Source: Planctomycetota bacterium
Lineage (GTDB): Bacteria; Planctomycetota; B15-G4
Direction: 5' to 3'
Assembly: GCA_029259715.1 (NCBI GenBank)
Contig: JAJDEP010000007.1
Coordinates: 170,754-234,753 of the forward strand
Length of the DNA stretch: 64,000 nt
Below the pieces are notes generated by a model. That model was not told where the DNA came from. It did not search any database and saw only the letters and a program-made list of their open reading frames with translations. This document shows positions 35,372 through 43,697 of the stretch, in pieces. Within the stretch, counting starts at the first letter, position 1. The number at the start of each line of letters is the position of its first letter. The position numbers and the translations under genes were made by a program.

Positions 35372-35545
35372 CGATGAGGGCAGCGGCTCGCGCTCCTCAG
35401 TGCTCATCGTGTCGGCTGGTTCCACCCGGGATCGAGGAGCGCGGGCACCCACATCGAACGAATGCCGAAAGGGCCGATTGCGTCCGGCCCCTTGCTCTCT
35501 CTCATCGGCATGGCGCCCGTCTCCCGCAGGAGGCGGGCGCCTTTT
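35372..35545 (+). ncRNA. Candidate structured small RNA ending in an intrinsic terminator
   Basis: The 459-base gap between tsaD and the LEA-like gene contains an ordered run of plus-strand hairpins. CGATGAG (35372-35378) pairs with CTCATCG (35403-35409) around an inner AGCG/CGCT stem. ATGCCGA (35462-35468) pairs with TCGGCAT (35505-35511) and encloses GGGCCG (35471-35476) paired to CGGCCC (35485-35490). Immediately after comes a 13-bp terminator stem followed by TTTT. No open reading frame with coding character fits. The order of nested hairpins and then a terminator suggests an independent small RNA, or a leader that attenuates the downstream gene. The 5' end and the family are unknown. Confidence 0.45.
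35512..35545 (+). terminator. Intrinsic terminator with 13-bp stem
   Basis: GGCGCCCGTCTCC (35512-35524) pairs over all 13 positions, with one T-G wobble, with GGAGGCGGGCGCC (35529-35541). The loop is CGCA and TTTT follows. This is the clearest intrinsic terminator in the window. No protein-coding gene on the plus strand lies upstream of it, which implies an RNA gene or an attenuator of the gene at 35740. Confidence 0.7.
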
Positions 35546-35739
35546 CGTGGGCCTCGCTTGGGCCTTCCTGCCCGGCTGCTCCCCCGGCCGCTCCCGGCAC
35601 AGACTCCAGGCACGGAGTCGTCACTGTGATCGGCCGGCCGGCTTCGACAGACTGGGGCGGACGCCCGTGCCGGAGTTCCCCGCGCCGGAGTTCAACGCTA
35701 CGCCGGACGCATCCCACGGCGGGCATTCGAGGAGCGACC

Positions 35740-36708
35740 ATGCAGCCTTCACCCGAGTTGCGACACGCCTTCATCCCGCCCACCGATCGCAACGAGCTGT
35801 TCGGCCCGCGCGCGCTCACCAAGGGCCAGGCGCCGGCCTCGACCCTGTGCGCCGGGGCGCTGTGGGCGGGCATCTTCAGCGTCAGCGTGATGGCCTTCGT
35901 CCTGGGCGGTTGTTCGGTGCTCGAGGATTACGTGGAGCAGCTCGGCGAGACCTCGGCGTCCGCCAACATCACCGGCGTGTCGCTGGTCGACTTCTCGCTC
36001 TCGGGCGCGACCCTGGCCTTCGACGTCGAGGTGAACAATCCCTACGCCGTGGCCCTGCCCCTGCTCGACATCGGGTGGAGCGTGGGCAGCGGGGGCACCG
36101 AGCTCATGTCGGGCAACTTCGAACCCGACCAGGCGCTGGCCGCGGCGTCGTCGACCACCCTGACCCTGCCCGCGAGCTTCGCGTTCGCCGACGTGCTCTC
36201 GGTGCTCTCGTCGATCAAGCCCGGCTCCATCGTGCCATACGAACTCGACGCCAACCTCTCCGTGGACGCGCCCCTGGTGGGACGCCTCTCCCTGCCCCTC
36301 GCGAACGAGGGCGAGTTGCCCATCCCCACGGTGCCGGACATCGAGCTGAAGGGCATCGCGTGGGACGAGCTGTCCATGTCGGAGGCCCGCGCGACGTTGC
36401 GCCTGGGCATCGGCAACACCAACGCGTTCCCGCTCTCCCTCGACACCATGTTCTACGACCTGGCCCTGGGCGGCACGTCGGTGGCCTCGACGAGCGTGGC
36501 TGAGTCCGTCGACATCAGTGAGGGCGAGAGCGCCGTGATCGAGATCCCCATCTCCTTCGCGCCGGCCGACCTCGGCTTCGCCGTGTTCAAGATGCTCACG
36601 GGCGACGGCGCGGCCTACGCTCTCGCGGGAACGCTTGAAGTGGGCACGCCCTTCGGCCCGCTTTCCCTGCCCTTCGACCGCACCGGAAACACGCCCTTCA
36701 CGCGCTGA
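35740..36708 (+). CDS. LEA14/WHy-domain lipoprotein
   Basis: A 322-residue protein with two WHy/LEA type 2 domains, of the kind found in desiccation-related Lea14 proteins. The repeated pattern NITGVSLVDFSLSGATLAFDVEVNNPYAVALPL and, later, ELSMSEARATLRLGIGNTNAFPLSL is the family hallmark (a strand, then an N-P or N-A-F turn). The hydrophobic segment ending in VLGGC (Cys58) looks like a lipobox, but about 40 polar residues precede it, so it could instead be a transmembrane anchor. The start is fixed by GAGGAG seven bases upstream. Upstream lies the structured RNA and terminator. The role in this organism is unknown; stress protection at the envelope is plausible. Confidence 0.8.
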   Translation: MQPSPELRHAFIPPTDRNELFGPRALTKGQAPASTLCAGALWAGIFSVSVMAFVLGGCSVLEDYVEQLGETSASANITGVSLVDFSLSGATLAFDVEVNNPYAVALPLLDIGWSVGSGGTELMSGNFEPDQALAAASSTTLTLPASFAFADVLSVLSSIKPGSIVPYELDANLSVDAPLVGRLSLPLANEGELPIPTVPDIELKGIAWDELSMSEARATLRLGIGNTNAFPLSLDTMFYDLALGGTSVASTSVAESVDISEGESAVIEIPISFAPADLGFAVFKMLTGDGAAYALAGTLEVGTPFGPLSLPFDRTGNTPFTR

Positions 36709-36728
36709 GGAAACCCGCCTGCAGCGAT

Positions 36729-37538
36729 TCAGTCGCGGGGGACGGGTTTCCAGTCCACCGGCGGACTGCGGGCCCCGGGCATGACGAGGGCCGGCATGAC
36801 CAGGGTGCCGGGGTCGTCGAGGTCCCAGTCGATGACCAGGCCCGCGGCCACGCCCCGGGCGATCTTCGCTCCGTAGAGGCGCTCGACCAGATAGAGGGCG
36901 GCCTCGAAGCTGGGCGCGCCGCCCACCGAGGTGATGGCCTTGCCGTCGTGGACGAAGCTCACGCCGTCGCGCACGTCGAGGTGCGGGAAGCGCCGGCGGT
37001 AGGCCTCGACGTCGGAGGGGAAGGTCGTGGAGGCCAGGCCGTCGAGCAACCCCGCGGCCGCCAGCACGAAGGCGCCGTCGCACAGGCTCAGCACCACCTC
37101 GGCGCGCCCCCCCGCGAGCCGGACGTAGGCGAGCAGGGCCTCGTCGTCGAGGTCGGAGTCCATGGAGTGCTCGGCGCTGGGCACCACCAGTACATCGAGG
37201 GGCGGTGCGTCGTCGTAGCCGTAGTCGGGGATGATGTGCAGCCCCTCGAAGGTCTCGATGGGCGTGCGGTCGGGTCCGACGGTGAGCACCTCCATGCCGG
37301 GCAAGGCGTGGTAGGGCACGTGGTGGAAGATGTCGTAGGGAGCCGTGAGCTCGGAATTGTAGACGCCGTCGACGACGAGGAAGCCCACCACGAGGGCGCC
37401 GGTTCCGGCGGGGTTGTCGGCGCGGGGTGGGAGGTCGAGCGCGGCCGGCGCGTGGCACCCGGGAGATGCGAAGGCGGCGCAGGCGGCGACGACGGCCAGC
37501 GCAAACGCGCTCGGGATTCCGGACATGGCGCGGGTCAC
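36729..37538 (-). CDS. DJ-1/PfpI-family lipoprotein
   Basis: A 269-residue DJ-1/PfpI-like protein exported as a lipoprotein (signal peptide with lipobox ASPGC, Cys28). The domain begins at VGFLVVDGVYNSELTAPYDIFHH, with the conserved Glu63. The nucleophile elbow is SLCDGAFVLAAAGLLDG (Cys153), followed by STTFPSD. This layout is typical of the AraC-associated, ThiJ-like branch, whose members act as hydrolases, hydratases or chaperones. Export of such a domain is uncommon. The gene is the last of a run of minus-strand genes beginning at 39745, with 24 bases between it and the gene upstream. Confidence 0.82.
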   Translation of the reverse strand: MTRAMSGIPSAFALAVVAACAAFASPGCHAPAALDLPPRADNPAGTGALVVGFLVVDGVYNSELTAPYDIFHHVPYHALPGMEVLTVGPDRTPIETFEGLHIIPDYGYDDAPPLDVLVVPSAEHSMDSDLDDEALLAYVRLAGGRAEVVLSLCDGAFVLAAAGLLDGLASTTFPSDVEAYRRRFPHLDVRDGVSFVHDGKAITSVGGAPSFEAALYLVERLYGAKIARGVAAGLVIDWDLDDPGTLVMPALVMPGARSPPVDWKPVPRD

Positions 37539-37562
37539 GAGGTGGCGATCACAGGGTTGGGC

Positions 37563-38468
37563 TCACGACGCGGCGGCCTCGGCCCGACGCGCCTGCAAGG
37601 CGAGGCATGCGCTCACGGCCTCGTCGGTGTAGCGCTTCACCGTGGCGGCGCGGTCGTCGCTGGCGAACAGGTCGGTGGCGGTGAGGACGGCGGCGACGAA
37701 GTGTTCGCCGTGCCAGTAGGCCGGCTCCGACAGCGACGGCAGGGGCTCGTCATCCGTCGGGTAGGGCCAGGGCGAGATGTAGAAGTAGGGCTCGTCGTAG
37801 GTCCCGTCACCCGGCGAAAGCCCGATGCCGATGGAGGGGTCGGCCGGCGGCGCCTGGTCGAGCTCGTCGTCGTCCGGCAGGAAACCCGGCTCGACGGTGG
37901 GCGGCAACTCGATGAGCGTGGCGATGTCGAGGTGGTGGGTCCACACGCGCACCTCGTTGGCGTTGTGGGTGGCGGCCACCCCGCGCAACCAGGCGTCCCC
38001 GGCCGCGAACCAGCGCGCCAGCTCGGTCAGGGCGGCCGGATCGATCTCGGCCTTCGGCGCCAGGAAGGGCTCCTCGTCATCGGAGAGCGGGTGGTCGTCG
38101 AGGTCCCAGGGCGTGTCGATGGTGTGGGCGGTGGCGTTGCGCTGCATGCGTGTGCGCAGCCATTCGTGGGCCTCGCCGAAGGTGTGGCCCGCGAGCGCCA
38201 GCTCGTCGACCGGCCGGCGGTCGGCGTCGAGGAAGACGAGCGTCAGGTCGTCGGGGCGCAGGGCCAGGTGATGGTGATGGGCCAGGCGTCCCACCAGCAT
38301 GCGGGTCGTGTCGTCCCACAGCAGGCAGGCGTGACCGTCGTCGTCGTGGGGCACGAGCAACGACCGACTGTGGCTCTGCGCCACCTGCGCGGCCCAGTGC
38401 AATTGCACCCGGGCATCGTGCAGGTCGGCGGGCGGCACGGCGCCGAGGGCCTTCCAGGGGTCGGTCAC
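37563..38468 (-). CDS. DUF5996-like protein of unknown function
   Basis: A 301-residue acidic, soluble protein. The GTG at 38468 is chosen because it overlaps the stop of the upstream gene (GTGA) and has GGAG in front. LHDARVQLHWAAQVAQSHSRSLL near the N-terminus and the C-terminal EPYFYISPWPYP, followed by AYWHGEHFVAAVL, resemble the layout of DUF5996 proteins (an N-terminal LH.W.QI.GK-like helix and a late Y.YP...W segment). The match is by pattern only. Co-translation with the alpha/beta hydrolase-OsmC fusion suggests a shared pathway. No active-site motif is seen. Confidence 0.6.
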   Translation of the reverse strand: MTDPWKALGAVPPADLHDARVQLHWAAQVAQSHSRSLLVPHDDDGHACLLWDDTTRMLVGRLAHHHHLALRPDDLTLVFLDADRRPVDELALAGHTFGEAHEWLRTRMQRNATAHTIDTPWDLDDHPLSDDEEPFLAPKAEIDPAALTELARWFAAGDAWLRGVAATHNANEVRVWTHHLDIATLIELPPTVEPGFLPDDDELDQAPPADPSIGIGLSPGDGTYDEPYFYISPWPYPTDDEPLPSLSEPAYWHGEHFVAAVLTATDLFASDDRAATVKRYTDEAVSACLALQARRAEAAAS

Positions 38469-39745
38469 GGTCCCGTCTCCTGGGACTCGTGGGACTCGGC
38501 CGCGACGGGCGCCGCCAGGCGCGTCACCATCTGCTTCTCGTGGGTGATCGTGCGGTGCACGGGGCAACGGTCGGCGATCTCGAGCAGGCGGGCGCGCTGA
38601 TCGTCGTCGAGGTCGCCCTCGATGTGCAGCTCGCGCTCGATGCGGCTGACCTTGCCCGTCTCCGATTCGCAGGTCTCGCAGTCCTGCGCATGGATGCGGT
38701 CGTGCTTCAGGCGCACCGCGACGTGGTCGAGCGGCCAGCCCTTGTGGTCGGCGTACATGCGCAGGGTCATGGTGGTGCAGGCTCCCAGGGCGGACAGCAG
38801 CAGATCGTACGGCGTCGGGCCCGCATCGCGCCCCCCGACCGAGACCGGCTCGTCGGCGACGAGGGTGTGGGCGCCGGCCACGATGTTCTGCGCGTGGCGT
38901 TGGCTGCCCTCGGACACGAGCACCTCGCCCGGGCCCACGGACGGCCCGGTGGGCGCCTCCGAGTCCGGCTCCGTGGCGGGCGCGTCGAGGAAGCGGGCCG
39001 CCCAGCTCGCCAGCACGCCCGCCACCATCTCGGCGTCCTTGGCGTCGCTCAGCATGTGGTCGGCGCCGTCGAGGGAGACGAAGCTCTTGGGGTGGCGCGC
39101 CGCCTCGAACAGGGTCTGGGCGTGGTCGATGCCCACGATGTTGTCGAGGGGCGAGTGGAACAGCATGAGCGCGGCCTCGGACGCGGCCAGGATCTCGGTG
39201 AGCGAGTGGGCCCGGAGGTCTTCGAGGAACTGGCGCTGCAGGCGGAAGGTGCGCCCGCCGAGCTGCACATCGGCCTCGCCCTGCTCCTCGATCAGAGCGG
39301 GGGCGTCGGCGAGCAGGCCCTCGACGTGGGCGGGGTCGCTCGGCGCGCCGATGGTGGCGATGGCCTTCACCGAAGGCAGCCGGCGCGACGCGGCGATGAC
39401 GGCGGCGCCGCCCAGGCTGTGGCCCACGAGCAGGGTCGGCGCGCCGCCCTGGCGTGTCAGCTCCTGCGCCGCGGCCACCAGGTCGTCGACGTTGGAGGAG
39501 AGGTTCGTGCGGCCGAAGTCGCCCTCGCTGTTCCCGAGGCCGGTGAAGTCGAAGCGCAGCACGGCCCAGCCGCGCTCGGCGAGGGCGCGCCCGACGCGGG
39601 TGGCGGCGCGGCCGTCCTTGCTGCAGGTGAAGCAGTGGGCGAACACGGCCCAGCCCAGGGGCTCACCGGCGGGGCGTTCGAGGCGCGCGGCCAGCTCCTC
39701 GCCGGCGGCGTTGGTGAAGGTCAGCTTCTCGGACGTGCGGGTCAT
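38465..39745 (-). CDS. Bifunctional alpha/beta hydrolase-OsmC fusion
   Basis: A 426-residue fusion. Residues 1-255 form an alpha/beta hydrolase with an oxyanion FAHCFTCSKD loop, nucleophile GHSLGG (Ser near 109), and DGADHML with the catalytic His. From about residue 275 there is an OsmC/Ohr peroxiredoxin-like domain with the two reactive cysteines in LGACTTMTLRMYA and DRCPVH. Fusions of this type occur in many bacteria and are thought to act in peroxide or thioester detoxification, though the substrate is unknown. The N-terminal motif HCFTCSKD contains two additional cysteines. The gene heads the operon that continues with the genes ending at 37563 and 36729. Confidence 0.9.
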   Translation of the reverse strand: MTRTSEKLTFTNAAGEELAARLERPAGEPLGWAVFAHCFTCSKDGRAATRVGRALAERGWAVLRFDFTGLGNSEGDFGRTNLSSNVDDLVAAAQELTRQGGAPTLLVGHSLGGAAVIAASRRLPSVKAIATIGAPSDPAHVEGLLADAPALIEEQGEADVQLGGRTFRLQRQFLEDLRAHSLTEILAASEAALMLFHSPLDNIVGIDHAQTLFEAARHPKSFVSLDGADHMLSDAKDAEMVAGVLASWAARFLDAPATEPDSEAPTGPSVGPGEVLVSEGSQRHAQNIVAGAHTLVADEPVSVGGRDAGPTPYDLLLSALGACTTMTLRMYADHKGWPLDHVAVRLKHDRIHAQDCETCESETGKVSRIERELHIEGDLDDDQRARLLEIADRCPVHRTITHEKQMVTRLAAPVAAESHESQETGP

Positions 39746-39839
39746 GGTGTCTCCCTCGGACTCGTCTTCCGGTCGTGCGCGTCGTGATGGAATCGTCCGA
39801 CCACGGGCGGCGGGTTGGATGCCCGCCTGCGCACCGGCG

Positions 39840-40925
39840 TTACTCGTCGCCCATCCGCGCCAGCTCGGCCTGGGCCGCCAGGAATCCGAAGGCCGGCCAC
39901 CCGCGCTCGGCGACGATGCGCTCGAGCAACTCGCGGGCCTCGTCCTGCTCGCCGTGGGTCAGCTTCCAGTGGGCCACGCCGAAGGCCCGCGTCGACCACT
40001 CCACATTGCCCGGCTGCAAGGGGCCCGGCTGCAGTGGGGCCGGTGGCGTGGCCTCGTTCGAATCGGCCGCGACGGCTTCGACACCCGGGCCACCGAGCGC
40101 CCGCTCGACGGTCATGTCGCCGCGGCGCATAAGCGCCAGGTCGAGGTAGGCGTGGTTCTCGATGATGTCGAGGTCGGCGTGGATCGGCATGAGCGCGGCC
40201 TGGGCCAGGTCCGTGCGGCCGACGCGGCGCAGGGTCATGGTCAGCCAGTGGGTGGTGGCCACGAGCATGTCGTCGGTGGCGAGGCTGACGGTGTAACAAC
40301 GCTCGTAGACGTCGCGCGCCGCCGCGAAGTCGCCCTTGAGGAAGTGCGCCAGGCCGAGGTGGTAGAGGATGTTCGACTGGAGCGTGGAGGTGGGGCTGTT
40401 GCGGGCGTTGGGGATGCCGTCGGGTTCGATCTCGTCGGGCCGGCCGCGGGTGAGTTCGTCGGCGCGTGACAAGTCGGCGATGGCCTCGTCGAGCTTGCCG
40501 ACGGTCACGTAACGGTGGCCGCGATGGCGCAGCAGCTTCGCGCTGTCGGGGTGGTGCTCGAGGCCGGAGGTGTAGTTCGAGATCGCTTCTTCGTAGCGCC
40601 CGAGGTAGGCGAGGCGCCGGCCGATCCAGATCGCAGCGTCTTCGCTGGGCGGAGAGTTGAGGATCGAGTGCAAGGCCTCGTCGAGATTCGTTTCGGCTCG
40701 GGCCCGCGCATCCGGACTCATGACGACGGAGTGAGCGGCCCGCCAGGTCACGGTGTCGGATTCGACTGAGCGTCGAGCGTTCTCGAGGGACTCCGACCAG
40801 GCCTCGTCGAGGCCGTAGACGAAGGGCTCCTCGCGCAGTGCGCCGTCGGACTGATGATCCTTGATCACCACGAACCCGACGGCCGCCGCCACCAGAACCG
40901 CGAGGACGATCGCGAAACGTGCCAT
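39840..40925 (-). CDS. Membrane-anchored TPR protein
   Basis: A 361-residue protein starting at 40925 with an N-terminal transmembrane anchor or signal (MARFAIVLAVLVAAAVGFVVI). Tetratricopeptide-like repeats follow: IWIGRRLAYLGRYEEAISNYTSGLEHHPDSAK, LLRHRGHRYVTVGKLDEAIADLSRADEL, and LYHLGLAHFLKGDFAAARDVYERC. A Pro-rich linker (PPAPLQPGPLQPGN) precedes a last repeat. TPR arrays act as protein-protein scaffolds; partners are unknown. The reading frame continues far upstream of the true start only because of GC bias on the strand opposite the membrane protein at 41190. Confidence 0.82.
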   Translation of the reverse strand: MARFAIVLAVLVAAAVGFVVIKDHQSDGALREEPFVYGLDEAWSESLENARRSVESDTVTWRAAHSVVMSPDARARAETNLDEALHSILNSPPSEDAAIWIGRRLAYLGRYEEAISNYTSGLEHHPDSAKLLRHRGHRYVTVGKLDEAIADLSRADELTRGRPDEIEPDGIPNARNSPTSTLQSNILYHLGLAHFLKGDFAAARDVYERCYTVSLATDDMLVATTHWLTMTLRRVGRTDLAQAALMPIHADLDIIENHAYLDLALMRRGDMTVERALGGPGVEAVAADSNEATPPAPLQPGPLQPGNVEWSTRAFGVAHWKLTHGEQDEARELLERIVAERGWPAFGFLAAQAELARMGDE

Positions 40926-41189
40926 GGCGTCACGATAACCGACGCGGGTGCGACAAGGAGGCGCAACGAAGGCGCGCGAGCGCCGCGGCGTCGTGTGCCG
41001 TCGGCGCCCGCGCTTCCCGGTCGTCGGGCCAGTGGTGGGAGCTTCGGCGGAGAGGACTGGGCCGTCGCCGGGGTAAAAGTGATCCTCACGCCGGTGCGCG
41101 TCCGGGCGATGACGCCCCTGTGAATTCGCTGTGAATCGCAGTTGCGGCTCGGGGGCTATGCTCGGGGACGCCGGGGCCTGTGGGGGGCG

Positions 41190-42383
41190 ATGATGACGAC
41201 GGAAGGGACAGCGGTGACGAGCCCATCCTCGGCGCAGCCAGCGCCGAGCACCGGGCGCCTCGCCGCCATCGACCGCATGCGCGGCCTGGTGATGATCATC
41301 ATGGTGCTCGACCACGTCGGCAGCGCCATCGACGCCGACCACTTCTTCGCCAACGCCGCGGGCTGGGCGCTGCCGGGGACCGTCATCGAGGCCGACCACT
41401 TCCTGGCCCGGCTGGTCACGCACCTGTGCGCGCCGACCTTCGTGTTCCTGGCGGGCACGTCCATCGCGCTGAGCCTCGCCAAGCGAGGCGCGGCGGCCGG
41501 CGTCGGCAGGCACCTCGTGCTGCGCGGCCTGATCATCGCGGCCTTCGAGCCGCTGTGGGTCTCGCCCATCTGGAGCCTGACGGAGCCGCAGCCGTTCATC
41601 CTCTTGCAGGTGCTCTACGCCATCGGCATCGGCCTGGTGTTGATGGTGCCGCTCCGGCGCCTGCCGAACGTGGTGCTGATCCTGCTGGCGCTGACGCTCC
41701 TCGGCGGCACCGAGCAGGTGGCCGTTTGGTTGTTCGACCCGACCGCCCTCGCCTTCCCGCTGGTGGGCGGCCTGCTCTTCACGACGCACATGAACCTGGG
41801 CGGCGCCTTCGACTTCATCGTCGCGTATCCGCTCATGCCGTGGCTGGCGATGATGATGCTGGGCTGGGTGTGGGGACGGAGGCTGGTCACGCTGCGCGCG
41901 CAGGGGCGGTCGCCGGTGCCGGGGTTGCTGCTCGGCGGCGCCGTCGGGCTCGCCGTGTTCGGCGTGCTGCGCGGCCTCAACGACTACGGGAACCACGCGC
42001 TTTTGCGGGCCGACGACTCGTGGATCCAGTGGCTGCACGTGAGCAAGTACCCGCCGTCGCTCACCTTCGTGGGCCTGACCCTCGGCGTCATGGCCCTGTG
42101 CCTGGCGGGCTTCTTCGCCTGGGAGCGCCGGGCCGGCGCGCCGGCGGTGCCACGCGACTCGGCCGACCCGCTGCTCGTGTTCGGCCGGGCGGCGCTGTTC
42201 TTCTACCTCGTGCACATCCCAATGATCACGGTGACGGCGTGGGCCACGGGCTGGGCACACCAGCTCGACCTGCCCGAGACCTACCTGGGGACGGCGCTCA
42301 CCTGTCTGCTGCTCTACCCGGCGTGCCGCTGGTACGGCCGCTACAAGGCCGCCCACCCCGACGGTTGGGCGCGGTTCATCTAG
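41190..42383 (+). CDS. DUF1624/heparan-alpha-glucosaminide N-acetyltransferase-like membrane protein
   Basis: A 397-residue integral membrane protein with about ten hydrophobic helices. RLAAIDRMRGLVMIIMVLDHV near the N-terminus is the signature of the DUF1624/HGSNAT-like acyltransferase superfamily, and CAPTFVFLAGTSIALSLAKR follows as expected. This group transfers acyl groups from the cytoplasm to sugars or amino sugars across the membrane. The conserved luminal His may be that of LDHV. The start at 41190 is preceded by a G run (GGGGGG). It is divergent from the TPR gene. The substrate is unknown. Confidence 0.8.
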   Translation: MMTTEGTAVTSPSSAQPAPSTGRLAAIDRMRGLVMIIMVLDHVGSAIDADHFFANAAGWALPGTVIEADHFLARLVTHLCAPTFVFLAGTSIALSLAKRGAAAGVGRHLVLRGLIIAAFEPLWVSPIWSLTEPQPFILLQVLYAIGIGLVLMVPLRRLPNVVLILLALTLLGGTEQVAVWLFDPTALAFPLVGGLLFTTHMNLGGAFDFIVAYPLMPWLAMMMLGWVWGRRLVTLRAQGRSPVPGLLLGGAVGLAVFGVLRGLNDYGNHALLRADDSWIQWLHVSKYPPSLTFVGLTLGVMALCLAGFFAWERRAGAPAVPRDSADPLLVFGRAALFFYLVHIPMITVTAWATGWAHQLDLPETYLGTALTCLLLYPACRWYGRYKAAHPDGWARFI

Positions 42384-42441
42384 CGAGCCGAGCGCCCGGG
42401 TCGCGACGGCCGCGGGCGGTGCGGGTGTGGGGCTGCGGAGG

Positions 42442-42843
42442 CTAGAGCCGCGCGCGGATGCCTTCGAGGATCACCCGGCACTTGGCCTCGTCGCCGAGGA
42501 TGCCGTAGCGGATGATCACCGTGGTCATGGCGCCCTGGGCGGCCCCGGCGGACCGCACCGTGACGGTGATGCGGGTGTCGTCGGCGGTGCGGGCGACGAC
42601 CTTGCCGTCGAAGGTGGTCGAAGAGGCGGACAGGATCGCGGTGCCCATGTCCACGAGGGTCTCCCCGGCGGCCTCCGTGATCTCGGCGGGCGTGGCCTCC
42701 AACTGGGTCTCGAGGGCGCCAGAGGTGTAGATGGAACCGGCGGCGGCGCCCGCGCCCGCGGCGACCATCCAGCAGCCGGGCAGGGGCGTGACGAGCAGCA
42801 GGCCGAGGGCGAGCACGACCAGGGTCAGGCGCGGGAGGCTCAT
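42442..42843 (-). CDS. DUF3568-like small lipoprotein
   Basis: A 133-residue predicted lipoprotein. The signal peptide MSLPRLTLVVLALGLLLVTPLPGC carries a lipobox with the acceptor cysteine at 24. The mature domain begins MVAAGAGAAAGSIYTSGALE and contains two strands, FDGKVVARTADDTRITVTVRS and MTTVIIRYGILGDEAKCRVILEGI, the layout of DUF3568 proteins (YTSGALEA...Y.AT..AL followed by D.T.I.I...IRVG..GDE..S..I). The start at 42843 overlaps the transketolase N-subunit stop by four bases, so it is part of that operon, though a functional link to central metabolism is not obvious. Confidence 0.75.
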   Translation of the reverse strand: MSLPRLTLVVLALGLLLVTPLPGCWMVAAGAGAAAGSIYTSGALETQLEATPAEITEAAGETLVDMGTAILSASSTTFDGKVVARTADDTRITVTVRSAGAAQGAMTTVIIRYGILGDEAKCRVILEGIRARL

Positions 42844-43697
42844 GGTGCGGTTCCCAGTTCGGTGAGGGCCTGGGCGAGTTGATCGTCGTCGGGCGCGACG
42901 CCGTGCCACTTGGCGACGTTCTCCATGAAGGAGATGGGCTTGCCCAGCACCGTGCGGCACAGGATCGCCTGGGGCTTGCCCTGCACCTGCTTGGCGGCGT
43001 TGAGGGCGTCGTTCACCGCGCGCATGTCGTGGCCGTCGACCTCCACGGCGTGCCAGCCGAAGGTCTCGAACTTGGCGCGCAGGTCGCCTACGTCCATGAC
43101 GTCCTTGGTGAAGCCGTCGATCTGGATGCCGTTCCAGTCGAGCAGCAGTGTGAGGTTGTCGACCTTGTGATGCACGGCCGCGGTGGCCATTTCCCACACC
43201 TGGCCTTCCTGCGACTCACCGTCGGACGAGCCGACGTACACGCGCCAGTCCTTGTTCTGGATGCGCGCCGAGAGGGCCATGCCGAGGGCCACGCTCACGC
43301 CGTTGCCCAAGCTACCGGTGCAGGCGTCGACCCCCTTGGTGTGGTGGAAGTCCGGGTGGCCCTGCAAGTTGCTGCCCAGCTTGCGCAGGGTCCACAGGTC
43401 GTCGCGGGGGAAGGTGCCCAGGCGCGCGAGGATGGCGTAGAGGATCGGGCAGATGTGCCCGTTGCTCAGCACGAAGCGGTCGCGCTCGGCCCAGGTCGGG
43501 TCCTGCGGGTCGATGGCGAGGTGTCCACCGAAGAACAGCGTGGTGAAGACGTCGGCCATGCCGAGGCTGCCGCCCGGGTGTCCCGACGCGGAGAGGTTGA
43601 GCATCTTGAGCACGTCGATGCGCAGCTCGTGGGCGATGGCCGCGAGCTCGTCGAAGTCGGGGTCCCGCGGGGCGCGGCGGTCGGCGACGGCGATCAT
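42840..43697 (-). CDS. Transketolase, N-terminal subunit
   Basis: The ThDP-binding half of a split transketolase, 285 residues. HPGGSLGMADVFTTLFF, RDRFVLSNGHICPILYAIL, TGSLGNGVSVALGMALSARI and the ThDP/Mg2+ motif YVGSSDGESQEGQVWE followed by DWNGIQIDGFT are all typical. The start at 43697 overlaps the stop of the C-terminal subunit gene by four bases. Gene order on the transcript is C-subunit, then N-subunit, then the DUF3568-like lipoprotein. Split transketolases work in the non-oxidative pentose phosphate pathway or in specialised ketose metabolism; the substrate cannot be decided here. Confidence 0.92.
   Translation of the reverse strand: MIAVADRRAPRDPDFDELAAIAHELRIDVLKMLNLSASGHPGGSLGMADVFTTLFFGGHLAIDPQDPTWAERDRFVLSNGHICPILYAILARLGTFPRDDLWTLRKLGSNLQGHPDFHHTKGVDACTGSLGNGVSVALGMALSARIQNKDWRVYVGSSDGESQEGQVWEMATAAVHHKVDNLTLLLDWNGIQIDGFTKDVMDVGDLRAKFETFGWHAVEVDGHDMRAVNDALNAAKQVQGKPQAILCRTVLGKPISFMENVAKWHGVAPDDDQLAQALTELGTAP

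Noticed and set aside
35372..35545. Known housekeeping RNA (4.5S RNA, 6S RNA, tmRNA or RNase P RNA)
   Set aside because: The conserved sequence blocks of these RNAs that I know are missing, and the helices are short successive hairpins instead of one long rod.
39840..42356. N-terminal two-fifths of the long minus-strand frame that ends in the TPR protein
   Set aside because: The part before 40925 is antisense to the membrane acyltransferase gene and is Arg/His/Gln-rich; the TPR protein has its own signal-anchor start at 40925.
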